DNA from: Prorocentrum cordatum
Lineage: Eukaryota; Sar; Dinophyceae; Prorocentrales; Prorocentraceae
Reading direction: 5' to 3'
Length of the DNA: 64,000 nt
Assembly: GCA_963575745.1 (NCBI GenBank)
Contig: CAUYUJ010018871.1
Span: 589,037 to 653,036 of the forward strand
Shown here: piece after piece, positions 49,701 through 59,017 of the stretch
How positions within the stretch are numbered: the stretch's first letter is position 1
Layout of the letters: each line of letters opens with the position of its first letter
Position numbers and translations under genes: made by a program
Notes under the pieces: generated by a model
The model's database searches: none
Seen by the model: the letters and a program-made list of their open reading frames with translations, nothing else
What the model was told of the DNA's origin: nothing

Positions 49701-50062
49701 TTGATTGTTGGAGATCCGCGCGGATTTCTCGGGTCGTCGCTGGAACCCCCCTCCCGAAGCCGTCTTTGCACGAACGAAATGAGCACGGAAAGAATGGGTA
49801 CAATGCCCAACAGCAGTTCCTGTTCATTTGGAACAGGACTCGCTGTCCGCGCCGCCGCGGCCTGTGTCCATTTGAGACGGAAGGCCCCCTGCCCAACAGC
49901 GGCCGCTGTTGGTTTGGGACAACATTTGCTGTTGGGCATTGTACCCATTTTTTCCGTACCCATTTCGGGCGTCCAAACCCTCGGGCGGCGCCGGAGGCGC
50001 CGCCCCCTGCCCCGACCGAAGGAATCCACGCGGACTTCCAAAAGCTGATCGTTGCGTCGCCT
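49701..50062. mobile_element. Foldback element (large imperfect inverted repeat)
   Basis: The central arms are 49786-49815 and 49927-49956: 30 bp with one mismatch, ending at ATGCCCAACAGCA / TGCTGTTGGGCAT. Similarity continues outward with mismatches to about 49701 on the left and 50062 on the right. The right arm contains one extra block, the hairpin at 49983-50005. Similar peptides on opposite strands (GTMPNS) are a by-product of the symmetry. Confidence 0.75.
49983..50005 (+). repeat. Perfect GC hairpin inserted in the right foldback arm
   Basis: GGGCGGCGCC-GGA-GGCGCCGCCC, 10-bp stem with a three-base loop; absent from the matching place of the left arm. Confidence 0.8.
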
Positions 50063-50505
50063 CGTGTTTTCCAGAGGAGGGTCCCCGCAGCAGTTTTTGG
50101 CGGTTGGCGGTTGTCTCTGTAGCCAGCACTTCTGCGGCACGCGCGACAGGGTTCCTGAGGGAAAGGGGTCCTGAGGTTCTTCGCCAGCTTCGGATTCCCG
50201 TGGCCCGTCCCAGGCCATGCGAACGCACAGAAAAGTGATCTTGGCGAAGGACCCAACGGTATGCAGTTGTGAGTGCCGTCGTTGCAGGTATCGCCTTCGG
50301 GGGATCTTCTGATGGGGCCATGAGGCATGCGAAGGTGTGCCGATGTGGGGCGGGGCCGCCATGTGGGCGCTGCCATTGGTGCTTTAGGCGGAACGCACTG
50401 CGGGGCCGCGAAAAGTGTGAGGGGTGCGCCGCAGTGGGGTGGGGCCGCCACTGGGGCCTTCGGTTGAGCATCCGCTGGGGCAACGAAGCAGTTTGATGGG
50501 CAGGG
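50063..50505. other. No gene; decayed edge of the next minisatellite
   Basis: Degenerate units of the 77-bp repeat appear from about 50320. Confidence 0.5.
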
Positions 50506-50508
50506 GAA

Positions 50509-51395
50509 ACGCATGCGAGTACAGCTGTGCAGCTCCCCATGAGGCCACGAAGCGTTGTGCTAGGTGGGGGGGAACCGCATGCGAGCACCGCCACTGGGGC
50601 CTTCGGTGGAGCTCCCTATGGGGCCATGAAACGCTGTACTGAGTGGGAGGTGACGCATGCGGGCAGTGCCACTGGGGCCTTCGGTGGAGCTCCGTATGGG
50701 GCCACGAGACGCTGTACTGGGTGGGTGTGACGCATGCGGGTGGTATCACTGGGGACTTCGATGGAGCTCCCTATGGGGCCACGAAACGCTGTACTGAGCG
50801 AGGGTGACGCATGCGGGCGGTACCACTGGGGACTTCGGTGGAGCTCCCTATGGGGCCACGAAACGCTATACTGGGTGGGTGTGACGCATGCGGGTGGTAT
50901 CACTGGGGCCTTCGATGGAGCTCCCTATGGGGCCACGAAACGCTGTACTGGGTGGGCGGTGACGCAAGCGGGCGGTACCACTGGGGACTTCGGTGGAGCT
51001 CCCTATGGGGCCACGAGACGCTGTACTGGGTGGGGGGTGACGCATGCAGGTGGTAGCACTTGGGCCGTCGGTGGAGCTCCGTATGGGGCCACGAGACGCT
51101 GTACTGAGTGGGAGGTGACGCATGCGGGCAGTGCCACTGAGGCCTTCGGTGGAGCTCCGTATGGGGCCACGAGACGCTGTACTGGGTGGGTGTCACGCAT
51201 GCGGGTGGTAGAGCTCCCTATGGGGCCACGAAACGCTGTACTGAGCGAGGATGACGCATGCGGGCGGTACCACTGGGGACTTCGGTGGAGCTCCCTATGG
51301 GGCCACGAAACGCTGTACTGGGTGGGGGTGACGCATGCTGGCGGTAGCACTTGGGCCTTCGGTGGAGCTCCCTATGGGGCCACGAAACGTGGGAG
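50509..51395 (+). repeat. 77-bp minisatellite
   Basis: The word ACGCATGC (or one-base variants) starts units at 50509, 50575, 50653, 50730, 50807, 50884, 50962, 51040, 51118, 51195, 51254 and 51331. Spacing is 77-78 bp, except 66-78 at the left edge and 59 at 51195-51254, a unit with an internal deletion. Shared block GGAGCTCCCTATGGGGCCAC. The period is not a multiple of 3, so it is not a coding repeat. Confidence 0.95.
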
Positions 51396-52399
51396 GGGTG
51401 TGCTGAAACGGGTGATGACGATGATGATGGGTGAGGGAGGAGGGGAGGAGGAGGAAGGAAGGAAGGAGGAGAACGCGGGCGCTGTCTCTTCAAAACGCGG
51501 ACCCACCACCAGAGGATGGTTGATAATAAAGCTATATGAAAAGGTGCTCCTGGGGGAAGCCCCCTGGGCCAGGACCCGTTTCGCTCAGGACCCCGTTTCC
51601 TTCATGCTGGCGGGGGTGCGAAGTGCAGCGGGGTAGAGTGGGCCGATGATCCATAGAACATTCGGCTGCGAGCCTATGCGGAAGTGAGAAGGAGCACGCC
51701 TTCTCGGAAGACGGCGGGGCTTCTCAGAAGCCCTCTTGCCTTCTGAGAAGTTTTCTGCGTCTTCGGCGAAGGCTTAGAAAATGTGTCAGAAGGCCCGAGA
51801 CCTTCCAAGGCTTCTGAGAAGGCCCGCCTCCTCTCACTTCCCCCGGGGCTCGCCGCCAAATCATGGTCTGGCCCAGTGCAGGTTTGCCTCTGTCAATCTC
51901 CGCTAGTAACGTGGGAGCCCCGGGCGGCTCCCTGTGCACAGGGCTCCACATGCCAAGGGGCGCCTGCGGATAAACACGGGTTAGCACTGATACGATCGTC
52001 GAGTGGAGGTGCAGGCAGTCCCAGCATGCAGCTCAATTTGCAGGTGTCGAAGGAATGCACGGTTTAAGGGGATGGATCTGGATAGCTTCATGCGGGATCT
52101 CATCGGGAACGGACCTTGGGCGAGCAGAGCGGCCTGCCGGCCGTCCCTCCGAAAGTCGCAGGCTGGGGGCCCCCCTGGCAGAAGGTCCTTCCCCCCTTTG
52201 GCGCAGGCAGGCACCGGGAGCTGGCTGCAGGTGGCGTGGCCGGACGGGGCGCTCTGGAGGCACGGGCGGCCGCACGTCCTTCCGAAGCGCGCGGCCCCGC
52301 GCGCCGCACGCGGAGCGGGCCCCGCATGCTCCCAGCACCCCGGGGTTGCCAGCCAGCCGCGGTGCGGCCGGCCGGGCTCGGCGGCGCTCTCCCCCCGAG
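51396..52399. other. No gene; short palindromic repeats
   Basis: GGA tract at 51430-51470; 51690-51850 has repeated CTTCTGAGAAG-type words including the perfect palindrome GGCTTCTCAGAAGCC near 51717. 52130-52390 is GC-rich with no motif. Confidence 0.5.
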
Positions 52400-52441
52400 G
52401 AGGTGGCGGTCGTGCAGGTCCAGACCGTGGAGAGGATCCAG
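52400..52441 (+). CDS. Alveolin-like exon, part 1
   Basis: CCCCCCGAG at 52391-52399 precedes the phase-0 codons EVAVVQVQTVERIQ. VQVQTVERI is the same repeat as PQVQTVERIVEVP in the exon at 62631-63029. Followed by a GA-AG intron with inverted repeats. Confidence 0.55.
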
Positions 52442-52641
52442 GATCGGGCCGGACGAAAGGGGGGGATTGGGAAAGGAGGGGGTACAACATTTGCTGCATG
52501 CAGTTGGTTTCGGCCCCGCCGAGGGGCCCATTCCTCGATACATGGCCGCCTCCGGCGCCGGGAGGCGCCGGGAAAATCAGCTACGTGAGCTGATTCTCAA
52601 ACCCCCCCTTTGCTATCCCCCCCTTTCGCCCGACCCGACAG
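52442..52641 (+). mobile_element. Introner-type intron with terminal inverted repeats
   Basis: 200 bp, GA at the 5' end (CAG|GATCGG) and CCGACAG at the 3' end. The first about 39 bp (CGGGCCGGACGAAAGGGGGG and onward) are complementary to the last about 39 bp (CCCCCCTTTCGCCCGACCCG) with few mismatches. CAGGA occurs at both junctions, as a target-site duplication would. The interior holds the hairpin AATCAGCT-ACGTG-AGCTGATT. Introners with TIRs are established in dinoflagellates. Confidence 0.65.
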
Positions 52642-52704
52642 GAGGTGCCCCAGATCCAGGTCCAGGAGGTGATCCGGGAGGTGCCCACGGTGCAGGAGGT
52701 CGAG
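52642..52704 (+). CDS. Alveolin-like exon, part 2
   Basis: Phase-0 codons EVPQIQVQEVIREVPTVQEV then E, with a possible GC donor (GAG|GCGACC). Joined to part 1 it gives uninterrupted VQVQTVERIQ-EVPQIQVQEVI, natural alveolin-repeat spacing. Alveolins are intermediate-filament-like proteins of the membrane-lining cortex in alveolates. Confidence 0.6.
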
Positions 52705-53090
52705 GCGACCGTCGCCACGTCCCTCGCCCTGCGCTCTATATTTCTGGTTCCCGGAAAGGGCGCCAGCCCAGGGATCTCTTTTAGTAGGAGGACCTAGTAC
52801 CGGGCCTCGACTTGCGCAGGGCCAGCGAATGCATTCTGCGATTAATATCGAGGTCGCGTAGGGCCAGCGAATCAAAAAGTTGAGCATCTCCCAAAGGAAA
52901 GACCGATTTGTTTGTGATTCCGATCCATAAAACACATGGTTAAATAAACATGTTCGTTTGTTGCCGATGTCTCGAGCGACGCGCGTGTTTTGCAGAAAAT
53001 GTTGAGGACGTTTGGAGCGAAACGCTTGTTTTGTGCTATAGTTTGTTCCTCTCCTGGGAACTAGAACTCAGAGGATGTCTCAGGTGAAAT
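52705..53090. other. No gene recognised
   Basis: Lower-GC sequence leading into a tandem array. Confidence 0.5.
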
Positions 53091-53885
53091 GCTTGTTTTC
53101 ACGTGCCCAGGTCCTGAGAATGTCTCGAGCGAGACGCTTGGTTTCACGCGTCCAGGTTACCCAGGCAGACGTCCAGCAGGAGGATGTGTTGAGGATGTCT
53201 CAAGCGAGACGCTTGTTTTCACGCGTCCAGGTCGCACAGGCAGATGTCTAGCATGAGGATTTGTTGGGGATGTCTGGAACGAGACGCTTGTTTTCACGTG
53301 TCCAGGTCGCCCAGGCGGATATCTAGCGTGAGGATGTGTTGAGGATGTGTTGAGCGAGACGCTTGTTTTCACGTCTCCAGGTCGCCCAGGCGGATGTCGA
53401 ACGTGAGGATTTGGGCAGGATGTCGCGAGCAAGACGCTTGTCTTCACGTGTCCAGGTCGCCCAGGCGGATGTCTAACATGAAGATATGTTGAGGACGTCT
53501 TTCGAGCGAACCGCTTGTTTTCACTTGTCCAGGTCGCCCAGGCAGATGTCTAGCATGAGGATGTGTTGAGGACGTGTTGAGCGAAACGCTTAGTTTCACA
53601 TGTCCTGGTCGCCCAGGCGGATGTCTAAAGTGAGGAGTTGGGCAGGATGTCTTGAGCGAAACGTTGGTCTTCACGTGTCCAGGTTGCCCAGGCAGACGTC
53701 TAGCATGATGAGGTGTTGAGCGAGTCTCGAGCGAGACGCTTGGTTTCACGTGTCCAGGTCGCCCAGGCGGATGTCTAACATGAGGATGTGTTGAGGATGT
53801 TTCGAGCGAGACGCTTGTTTTCACGTGTCCAGGTCGCCCAGGCGGATGTCTGACATGAGAATTTGTTCAGAATGTCGTAAGCGAA
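53091..53885 (-). repeat. 75-bp minisatellite, 11 units
   Basis: The word CGCTTGTTTTCACG (or variants) recurs at 53091, 53136, 53211, 53286, 53361, 53437, 53513, 53588, 53663, 53738 and 53813. The 75-76-bp period gives 25-aa repeats on the minus strand (HVKTSVSLETSSTHPHAR), but stops and indels interrupt them and no start or domain supports a gene. Confidence 0.9.
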
Positions 53886-55097
53886 ATGCTGGTCGCAGTA
53901 GAGTGCATCGCAGTCCAACCCCGCCCGCCCGTGCGGCATCCCCTCGCGCGCTGGCGGGTCCCCTGGCGTCCCTTGCGACGCTCTGGCGTGACGTGCCCTG
54001 GCACGTCCTCTAGCACGCCACTCGACGTGGCACGTTCCCTGGCTCTTCCTCTGTCGGGTTCCCTGACTCGTCCCCAGGCGTTTCCCCTGCTCGCTCCGTG
54101 GCGCGCTCTTTTGCAAGGCCCCTTGGCATGACGTCCTTTGGCCGCCCCATGGCACGCGCCTTGGCACGTCCCCTCGGCAGGTCCCTGACAGGTCCAGGGC
54201 ACGTCCACGGATGCGTCCCCTGACACGCCCCCTGATCGCATCCCCTTAGTGCGCCACTGGCAATGCCTGTGGCGCGTCCGTGCGCCTGTTCGCGCCTGTT
54301 CCCCGTGCCGTGTCGCTCCTTCTCGGAGCCGAGTCGGATTTTGAGGCCGAGTTGCTTGAACGTCCCGCACGTCTCCACTTCCAACCGGCCCTGGGGCAGC
54401 CACTATGTGTTCGGGCAGCTCGAGCTTGAGATCCAGATCAGTTCGGTCAGGACGCGGATGCAAAGGAACACTCGATCCGAAGCGCAAAAGAGCACAATCG
54501 CGGGATGGCGCATCGCAATTCAGCACGGCGCAGCGTAGCACAGCCTTTGGCACGGCACATCAAGATGGATACATTCAGCATTGCAATTGCCCGTCGCTCA
54601 ATCAGGTGTTTTGAAAACGTTACCATGCCTCACATTCCTATATTATTTTCTGGGTTCGTGGGTCGATCATGTTTGTTTTGCTCTCTCTCTCTCTCTCTCT
54701 GTCTTTCGAAATCCACAAACAGAAGGTTTCGGACGCCTGTGGACGATTTTTCTGGCGGCGCCGAGGGCGGCTCCGAGAAAGCCGCGCTGCGCCGCGGCTG
54801 TGGGCAGCGGGCCTGGGGAGGGGTTCCGGCACTGGCGGAGAGGCTGTCCGCAGAGGTTCCGGAGCTTTCTGCCCGTGTGTTTCGCTGGTGCTCTGATTGC
54901 TGCCCTCCCTCCTCTCGGCCACGCGCAGAGAGGGGTAGGGGGAGGGGGGAAGGCTTCTTACACCCCTTCTTCTCAGAGAGTGCAGGCCTTGTCTGTAGAT
55001 GTAGGGCCGGCGCCTTCTAAAAAAGGAGCTGCCTTCCATGAAGCGTTCCCCCCTCCCCCTACCCCCTTGTGCGTGCCCCCCCTCCAGGAGTTAACGG
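53886..55097. other. No gene; short GC repeats
   Basis: 53930-54260 has degenerate GGCACGTCCCCTGG-type repeats of 15-20 bp. (TC)n at 54680-54705. Remaining frames lack motifs. Confidence 0.5.
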
Positions 55098-55265
55098 GCG
55101 AAGAACGGTATGAAATAAACGTTTTCGCTGTCGGGGGCGCCTGCCCCTGGGCGGCTGGAAAGTTTATACCCCTACGGTGGCACCGTAGGGGTATAAACGT
55201 TTCCAGCCGCCCAGGGGCAGGCGCCCCCGACAGCGAAAAGGTTTATTTTTCATACCGTTCTTCGC
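55098..55265. mobile_element. Near-perfect 168-bp palindrome
   Basis: Arms 55098-55179 and 55181-55265 meet around one unpaired base (CCTACGGTG-G-CACCGTAGG). They differ by two small indels and about one substitution over some 82 bp. Such a snap-back structure is typical of foldback MITEs or of a recent inverted duplication. Confidence 0.85.
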
Positions 55266-55444
55266 TCGCTGAAGGAGGGCAGCGTTAGGGGGGGATAGGC
55301 TCAGGGGGGGGAAGCATCGACCCCCAGTCGCCGATAGGGGGCCCGATGGCCCGCCCCGCCCAGGGCCGTGCGGGCTCGCCATCGGGGGCCTGCCGCCGAC
55401 GTGTCGGCGAAGTGTCGCCGATGCCAGGTCCGTGTGTCCTCCCC
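55266..55444. other. No gene recognised
   Basis: GC-rich spacer. Confidence 0.5.
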
Positions 55445-55640
55445 TGAGCCCCTCCTCCTCCTCCTCCCACCTCCTCCTCCTCCTCTCCTCCTCCTCCTCC
55501 TCCTCCTCCCTCCTCCTCCTCCTCCCTCCTGCCTCCTCCTCCTCCTCCTCCTCCTCCTCCCCCTCCCCTCCCCCTCCTCCTCCTCCCTCCCTCCTCCTCC
55601 TCCTCCTCCTCCTCCTCCTCCTCCTCCTCCTCCTCCTCCC
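55445..55640 (+). repeat. TCC polypyrimidine tract
   Basis: About 195 bp of TCC triplets. The following frame (55670-55745) contains PPRPDDLHPRLVREL, faintly like the start of a LINE RT domain; too short to call. Confidence 0.9.
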
Positions 55641-55801
55641 CCAACGGTGCCCCTCACCCTCTCCCCCCAAGAGGTCCTGAGAGCGGCGCGCCCCCCTCCG
55701 CGTCCTGACGATTTGCATCCACGACTGGTCCGCGAGCTGATGTTTTGTCATGTGGCTTTCCCATCCGAACGTTCCCGCTGCAGCGTGGGCATAATGTGAA
55801 G

Positions 55802-55954
55802 TCGGGCCTGTCCCTCTACAGGGGGAATATTCAAAAATAGGTAAAGAAAGTAGTCTGGGGACCATTTGGTGAGCATGTTTAGGCATCGGTTGAGCATTTT
55901 CTGCGTGTTTGTAATTTTTCGCCCAAATTCCCCCTTGTAAGGGGACAGGCCCGA
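55802..55954. mobile_element. MITE with 27-bp terminal inverted repeats
   Basis: Left end TCGGGCCTGTCCCTCTACAG GGGGAAT; the right end is its complement with two or three differences (ATTCCCCCTTGTAAGG GGACAGGCCCGA). 153 bp in total, no coding capacity. Confidence 0.8.
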
Positions 55955-56085
55955 CGTAAGTATAATGTTGGGATCGGGGCTTTACTCCCGTCGTTCAGGG
56001 TGGCGCTCTCTCGCCCTGGTGCGGGCCGCGCTTCTGGATCCGAGTTCTTCCTAACCGTTGCAGCCCCCCCCTCCTTTCCCCTCCC

Positions 56086-56215
56086 CTTGGCATCGCTCGG
56101 GCGTGTGCACTTTTCTTCGGCGAGGGCCATCGAGGAGCATCCTTGATCATTTGGCGAAAAAACCACGCACGAAACCGAAAAAAGCACAGGGAATGGACGT
56201 CCGAGCGATGGCCAG
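56086..56215 (+). mobile_element. MITE/introner-like TIR element, copy 3
   Basis: Same family as 28459-28591 and 28671-28805, 27 kb away. The TIRs here read CATCGCTCGG and CCGAGCGATG, perfectly complementary. Confidence 0.75.
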
Positions 56216-57100
56216 CCGCCTGTCCCTGATCCTCCTGCTCTTCCCGCTCCTTCCACTCCAGTCCTTACTGCGGCTGCTCGACCTCGTCCTCCTCCTTGCT
56301 CCTCCTCCCTGTCCTTCTGGTCATTATCCTGCTCATCCGCCACCTCATCCTCCTATGCATGCATATCACCCCTTTCCGATTGCAGGTCGCGCAACCGCGG
56401 ACACAGAAAAAGACGCGCAATCGGAAGGGATGGGTGGGGGGTAGGATGTCGGATATGGCACGAGTGGACCCAGCTTGCCATCCCACCCCTCTTCTCACCT
56501 CCCCCCCTCCCCGTCCCTCTCCCCCCCTTCCCCACCCCCTCACCTCCTCCCCTCCCCGTCACCTCGTCCCCCACCTCTGTACACGGCTCCCCTTTCTGCT
56601 TGCGCAAAATGCAATTGGATAAGTTGGGGGGTTCCAGGTCCGCTATGGCACCCGTCTGCATATTCCCTTATTAATCCATAACTCTGCGACCACCACCCCC
56701 TTCGAAAGGTGACGTACGGGATCCTCGGTCCGGGGGGCTTTGTGGACGCCCGTGCAGAGAGTCTCCCAGGACTTCGGGCCTCCTGAACGTCCCTGCGAGG
56801 CCACGCCAGCGAGCGCAAAGCGGTCAGGAGGGCGCTCAAGGTGCATGCACACGACACGAGGTTTACTCTGTACTGTCGCAGGTTCAATCACAGCTTGAGT
56901 ATTTCTGAAGCCATGCTTACCAGCCGGAGCAACAACTATGAATACAATGCAGAGAACAATCGAAAATGAACAATCCTACCGAATACAGACGGATGCGCGC
57001 ACGCGATTGCCTGTGTGCTCAATCGTCTGGCTCAAATTTTTCTTTTCCCCTCCTCCTCCTCTCTCCTGTCTCACGCGGTGCTGGATTTAATGATTAAACC
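56216..57100. other. TCC tracts; one weak exon candidate
   Basis: Pyrimidine-rich at 56220-56345 and 56480-56600. TTTCCGATTGCAG at about 56375-56387 precedes the codons VAQPRTQKK, and GCAATCGGAA follows; TTCCGATTGC/GCAATCGGAA are perfectly complementary. It could be a tiny alveolin exon between related introns, but no donor keeps phase. Confidence 0.35.
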
Positions 57101-57109
57101 GCTTGGGCC

Positions 57110-57457
57110 ATGCAGCAAGGGCGATATCACATTTTCTATCGGACATACCGCCATTTGACACGGAGTGCAAGTGCATACATTCGAGCATTCGGTGAAGAAA
57201 CCTCCTCACGAAAAGTTCGGCCGGCGTTTCTTATCCAATGTTCTGGAAAGTTGGCAGTGTTTCTTGAGCACGTTCGCCCTTCCAGCATGAATGACAGAAA
57301 GTGGCCCAAGTTTGTTTCAAGAAATGTCTGGGAAGCTGGACCAGAGTCTGTAAATTTTGATTGTCTTGATCATGTGTTCGGGTGTATTAGTGTGCTACGT
57401 CGCGGGCGTCCTCTCAGTTTTCCCCCTTCTCCTCCTCCTCATCCTCAATTGTGCTGA
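57110..57457 (+). CDS. Unidentified frame of 115 aa
   Basis: ATG to stop with mixed composition (QGRYHIFYRTYRHLTRSASA, RNVWEAGPESVNFDCLDHVF) in a lower-GC stretch. I recognise no family, and no splice or start context supports it. It may be non-coding. Confidence 0.15.
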   Translation: MQQGRYHIFYRTYRHLTRSASAYIRAFGEETSSRKVRPAFLIQCSGKLAVFLEHVRPSSMNDRKWPKFVSRNVWEAGPESVNFDCLDHVFGCISVLRRGRPLSFPPSPPPHPQLC

Positions 57458-57464
57458 AAGGAAG

Positions 57465-57720
57465 CCCCAATGCAGCCCAACAGGCCCCAAGATGACCCCA
57501 ACAAAAACATAGAACAGCCTCTAGACGGCCCCAAGACATCCCCCAAAACATTCCAAATCGGGACCTGGTCGTTGAGGGAAAACGCGAGGGAAACCAAGAA
57601 GCCCCCAGAGGCCCCCAAAAGATGTTCCGGAGGCCACCAGAGGTCCCCAACAAGCCCGAATAAGTTCTCGAGGGGCCCCCAAGAACCCCCTCAAGGACGG
57701 ACCTCCGCAAAGACGAGGAT
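57465..57720 (+). repeat. CCCCAAGA-type low-complexity array
   Basis: Same composition as 20590-21060. Confidence 0.6.
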
Positions 57721-58440
57721 GGGTCCACAAAAAATGAAGACGGGGAAGGGTTCGCAGAGAATGGCGAGAACGGGGAAAGAAAAGGAAAGACAAAAAGAAA
57801 AGGAAACGGACGATAAGAAGGATAACGACAGCGCGAAAATTGAGATAGGACAGATCATCCCGTTCCCTTTTTCTCTCGTCGCTCGCTCGCTATGTCTCAT
57901 GCCTCCCGTGCGAACTTGGGAGACCAGGATGCAGGGCGCGAAGCGCCAATGCAGTCTTGCGTATGCATAGAATTAAACATAGATACAGGTAGGCAGACCG
58001 ACGAACAGAAAGGCAGACAGGCAGAGAGGCATCGATCTCCCCAGACACTTCTTACACTTACAGTCGGGGCCCGAGGAAGGAACCCTTTTCGTTGGGGAGG
58101 GGCTCGGTGTTCCTTGAGTGTTTCACAGCTTGCCTCAGGTTTTCCTTTTGTCTTCGGTAGCAAATCGAAGGTTAGCTTATGGAGAAAAGGGGCCTCGTTC
58201 CTTATTTAGGGTTCCTTAGGTCAAGGCCCCGACTGTATGAGGGCTCCTGCTTCTTCTCTTGGGGCGTGGGCGGCAGCCTGGCGGCTCCGTGCTCTGCGCC
58301 GCCGTCCCGTCGCCACCTCGTCGCCGCCCGTCGTCTGGGCCTGGGTGGCGGTCTGGCGGCTCCGCGGTCGCCCGCCGCCGCCTCGCCACCGCCCCGTCGC
58401 CGCCTAAGTTGTAAAATGTAGCTCTAAGGGAGAGCCTGGT
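57721..58440. other. No gene recognised
   Basis: AAGGAAAG-rich patch at 57770-57840, then mixed sequence; CCGCCGTC/CCGCCGC words at 58290-58400. Confidence 0.5.
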
Positions 58441-58584
58441 CTACTCTGTAAGAACGGTTTTTTGAAGGCAGATCTGCCTTGTAAGAACGGTTTTTTGAAG
58501 GCAGACTTGCCTTCAAAAAATTGGTCTACTCTGTAAGAACGGTTTTTTGAAGGCAGATCTGCCTTCAAAAAACCGTTCTTACAG
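58441..58584. repeat. Tandem copies ending in a perfect 54-bp palindrome
   Basis: CTGTAAGAACGGTTTTTTGA and the following AGGCAGA (58531-58557) are exactly complementary to 58558-58584, with no spacer; the centre is AGATCT. Two further left arms lie upstream (58445-58480 and 58481-58523); the second is followed by a nearly complete right arm, GACTTGCCTTCAAAAAATTGG. Confidence 0.9.
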
Positions 58585-58799
58585 AATGGATCTGTCTGCC
58601 GCCCCCCCCACCCCCCCAGGGATTGGCCGCCCCCCCTGGGGCTGGGGCTGTGCAGCTCACGAACGAGTATGCCATGAGGTGTTGTTGGGTCTTCGTTCTG
58701 AAGAGACGGCGCCCTGAGTCCCACTCCTCTCCTCCTCCGCCTCCTCCTTCTCCTCCCTCCTCCTCCTCCCTCCTCCCTCCCATATTGGCACTACCTAAC
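58585..58799. other. Spacer with TCC tract
   Basis: TCC tract at 58730-58785. Confidence 0.6.
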
Positions 58800-58985
58800 G
58801 TGCCTTTCGCGCGCGCGTGTCGAAATCATTCGAACGCCCGTGCGCGCGTGCTGGGAGGCACGATCCTTGTCAACTGAGCCTTCTCAAATAGTCTTATTCG
58901 AACACCCATGCGCGTCGACCGCGCGCGCATGTCGAAATCTTTCCAAACACATACATCACCGACGCGAGGACACCATCATCATCAG

Positions 58986-59017
<32 letters not shown>

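Noticed and set aside
49384-50514. Minus-strand frame of 376 aa
   Set aside because: It spans the foldback; its similarity to plus-strand frames comes from the inverted repeat, and no domain is visible.
50734-51636. Repetitive 300-aa frame rich in Gly/Ala/Tyr
   Set aside because: The 77-bp period rotates the frame, so the apparent repeats are not conserved protein repeats.
53444-54167. 25-aa repeat protein on the minus strand
   Set aside because: Produced by the 75-bp minisatellite period; the frame is interrupted and has no supporting start, domain or splice site.
55670-55745. LINE RT fragment (PPRPDDLHPRLVREL)
   Set aside because: Only one short motif, with no neighbouring RT sequence.
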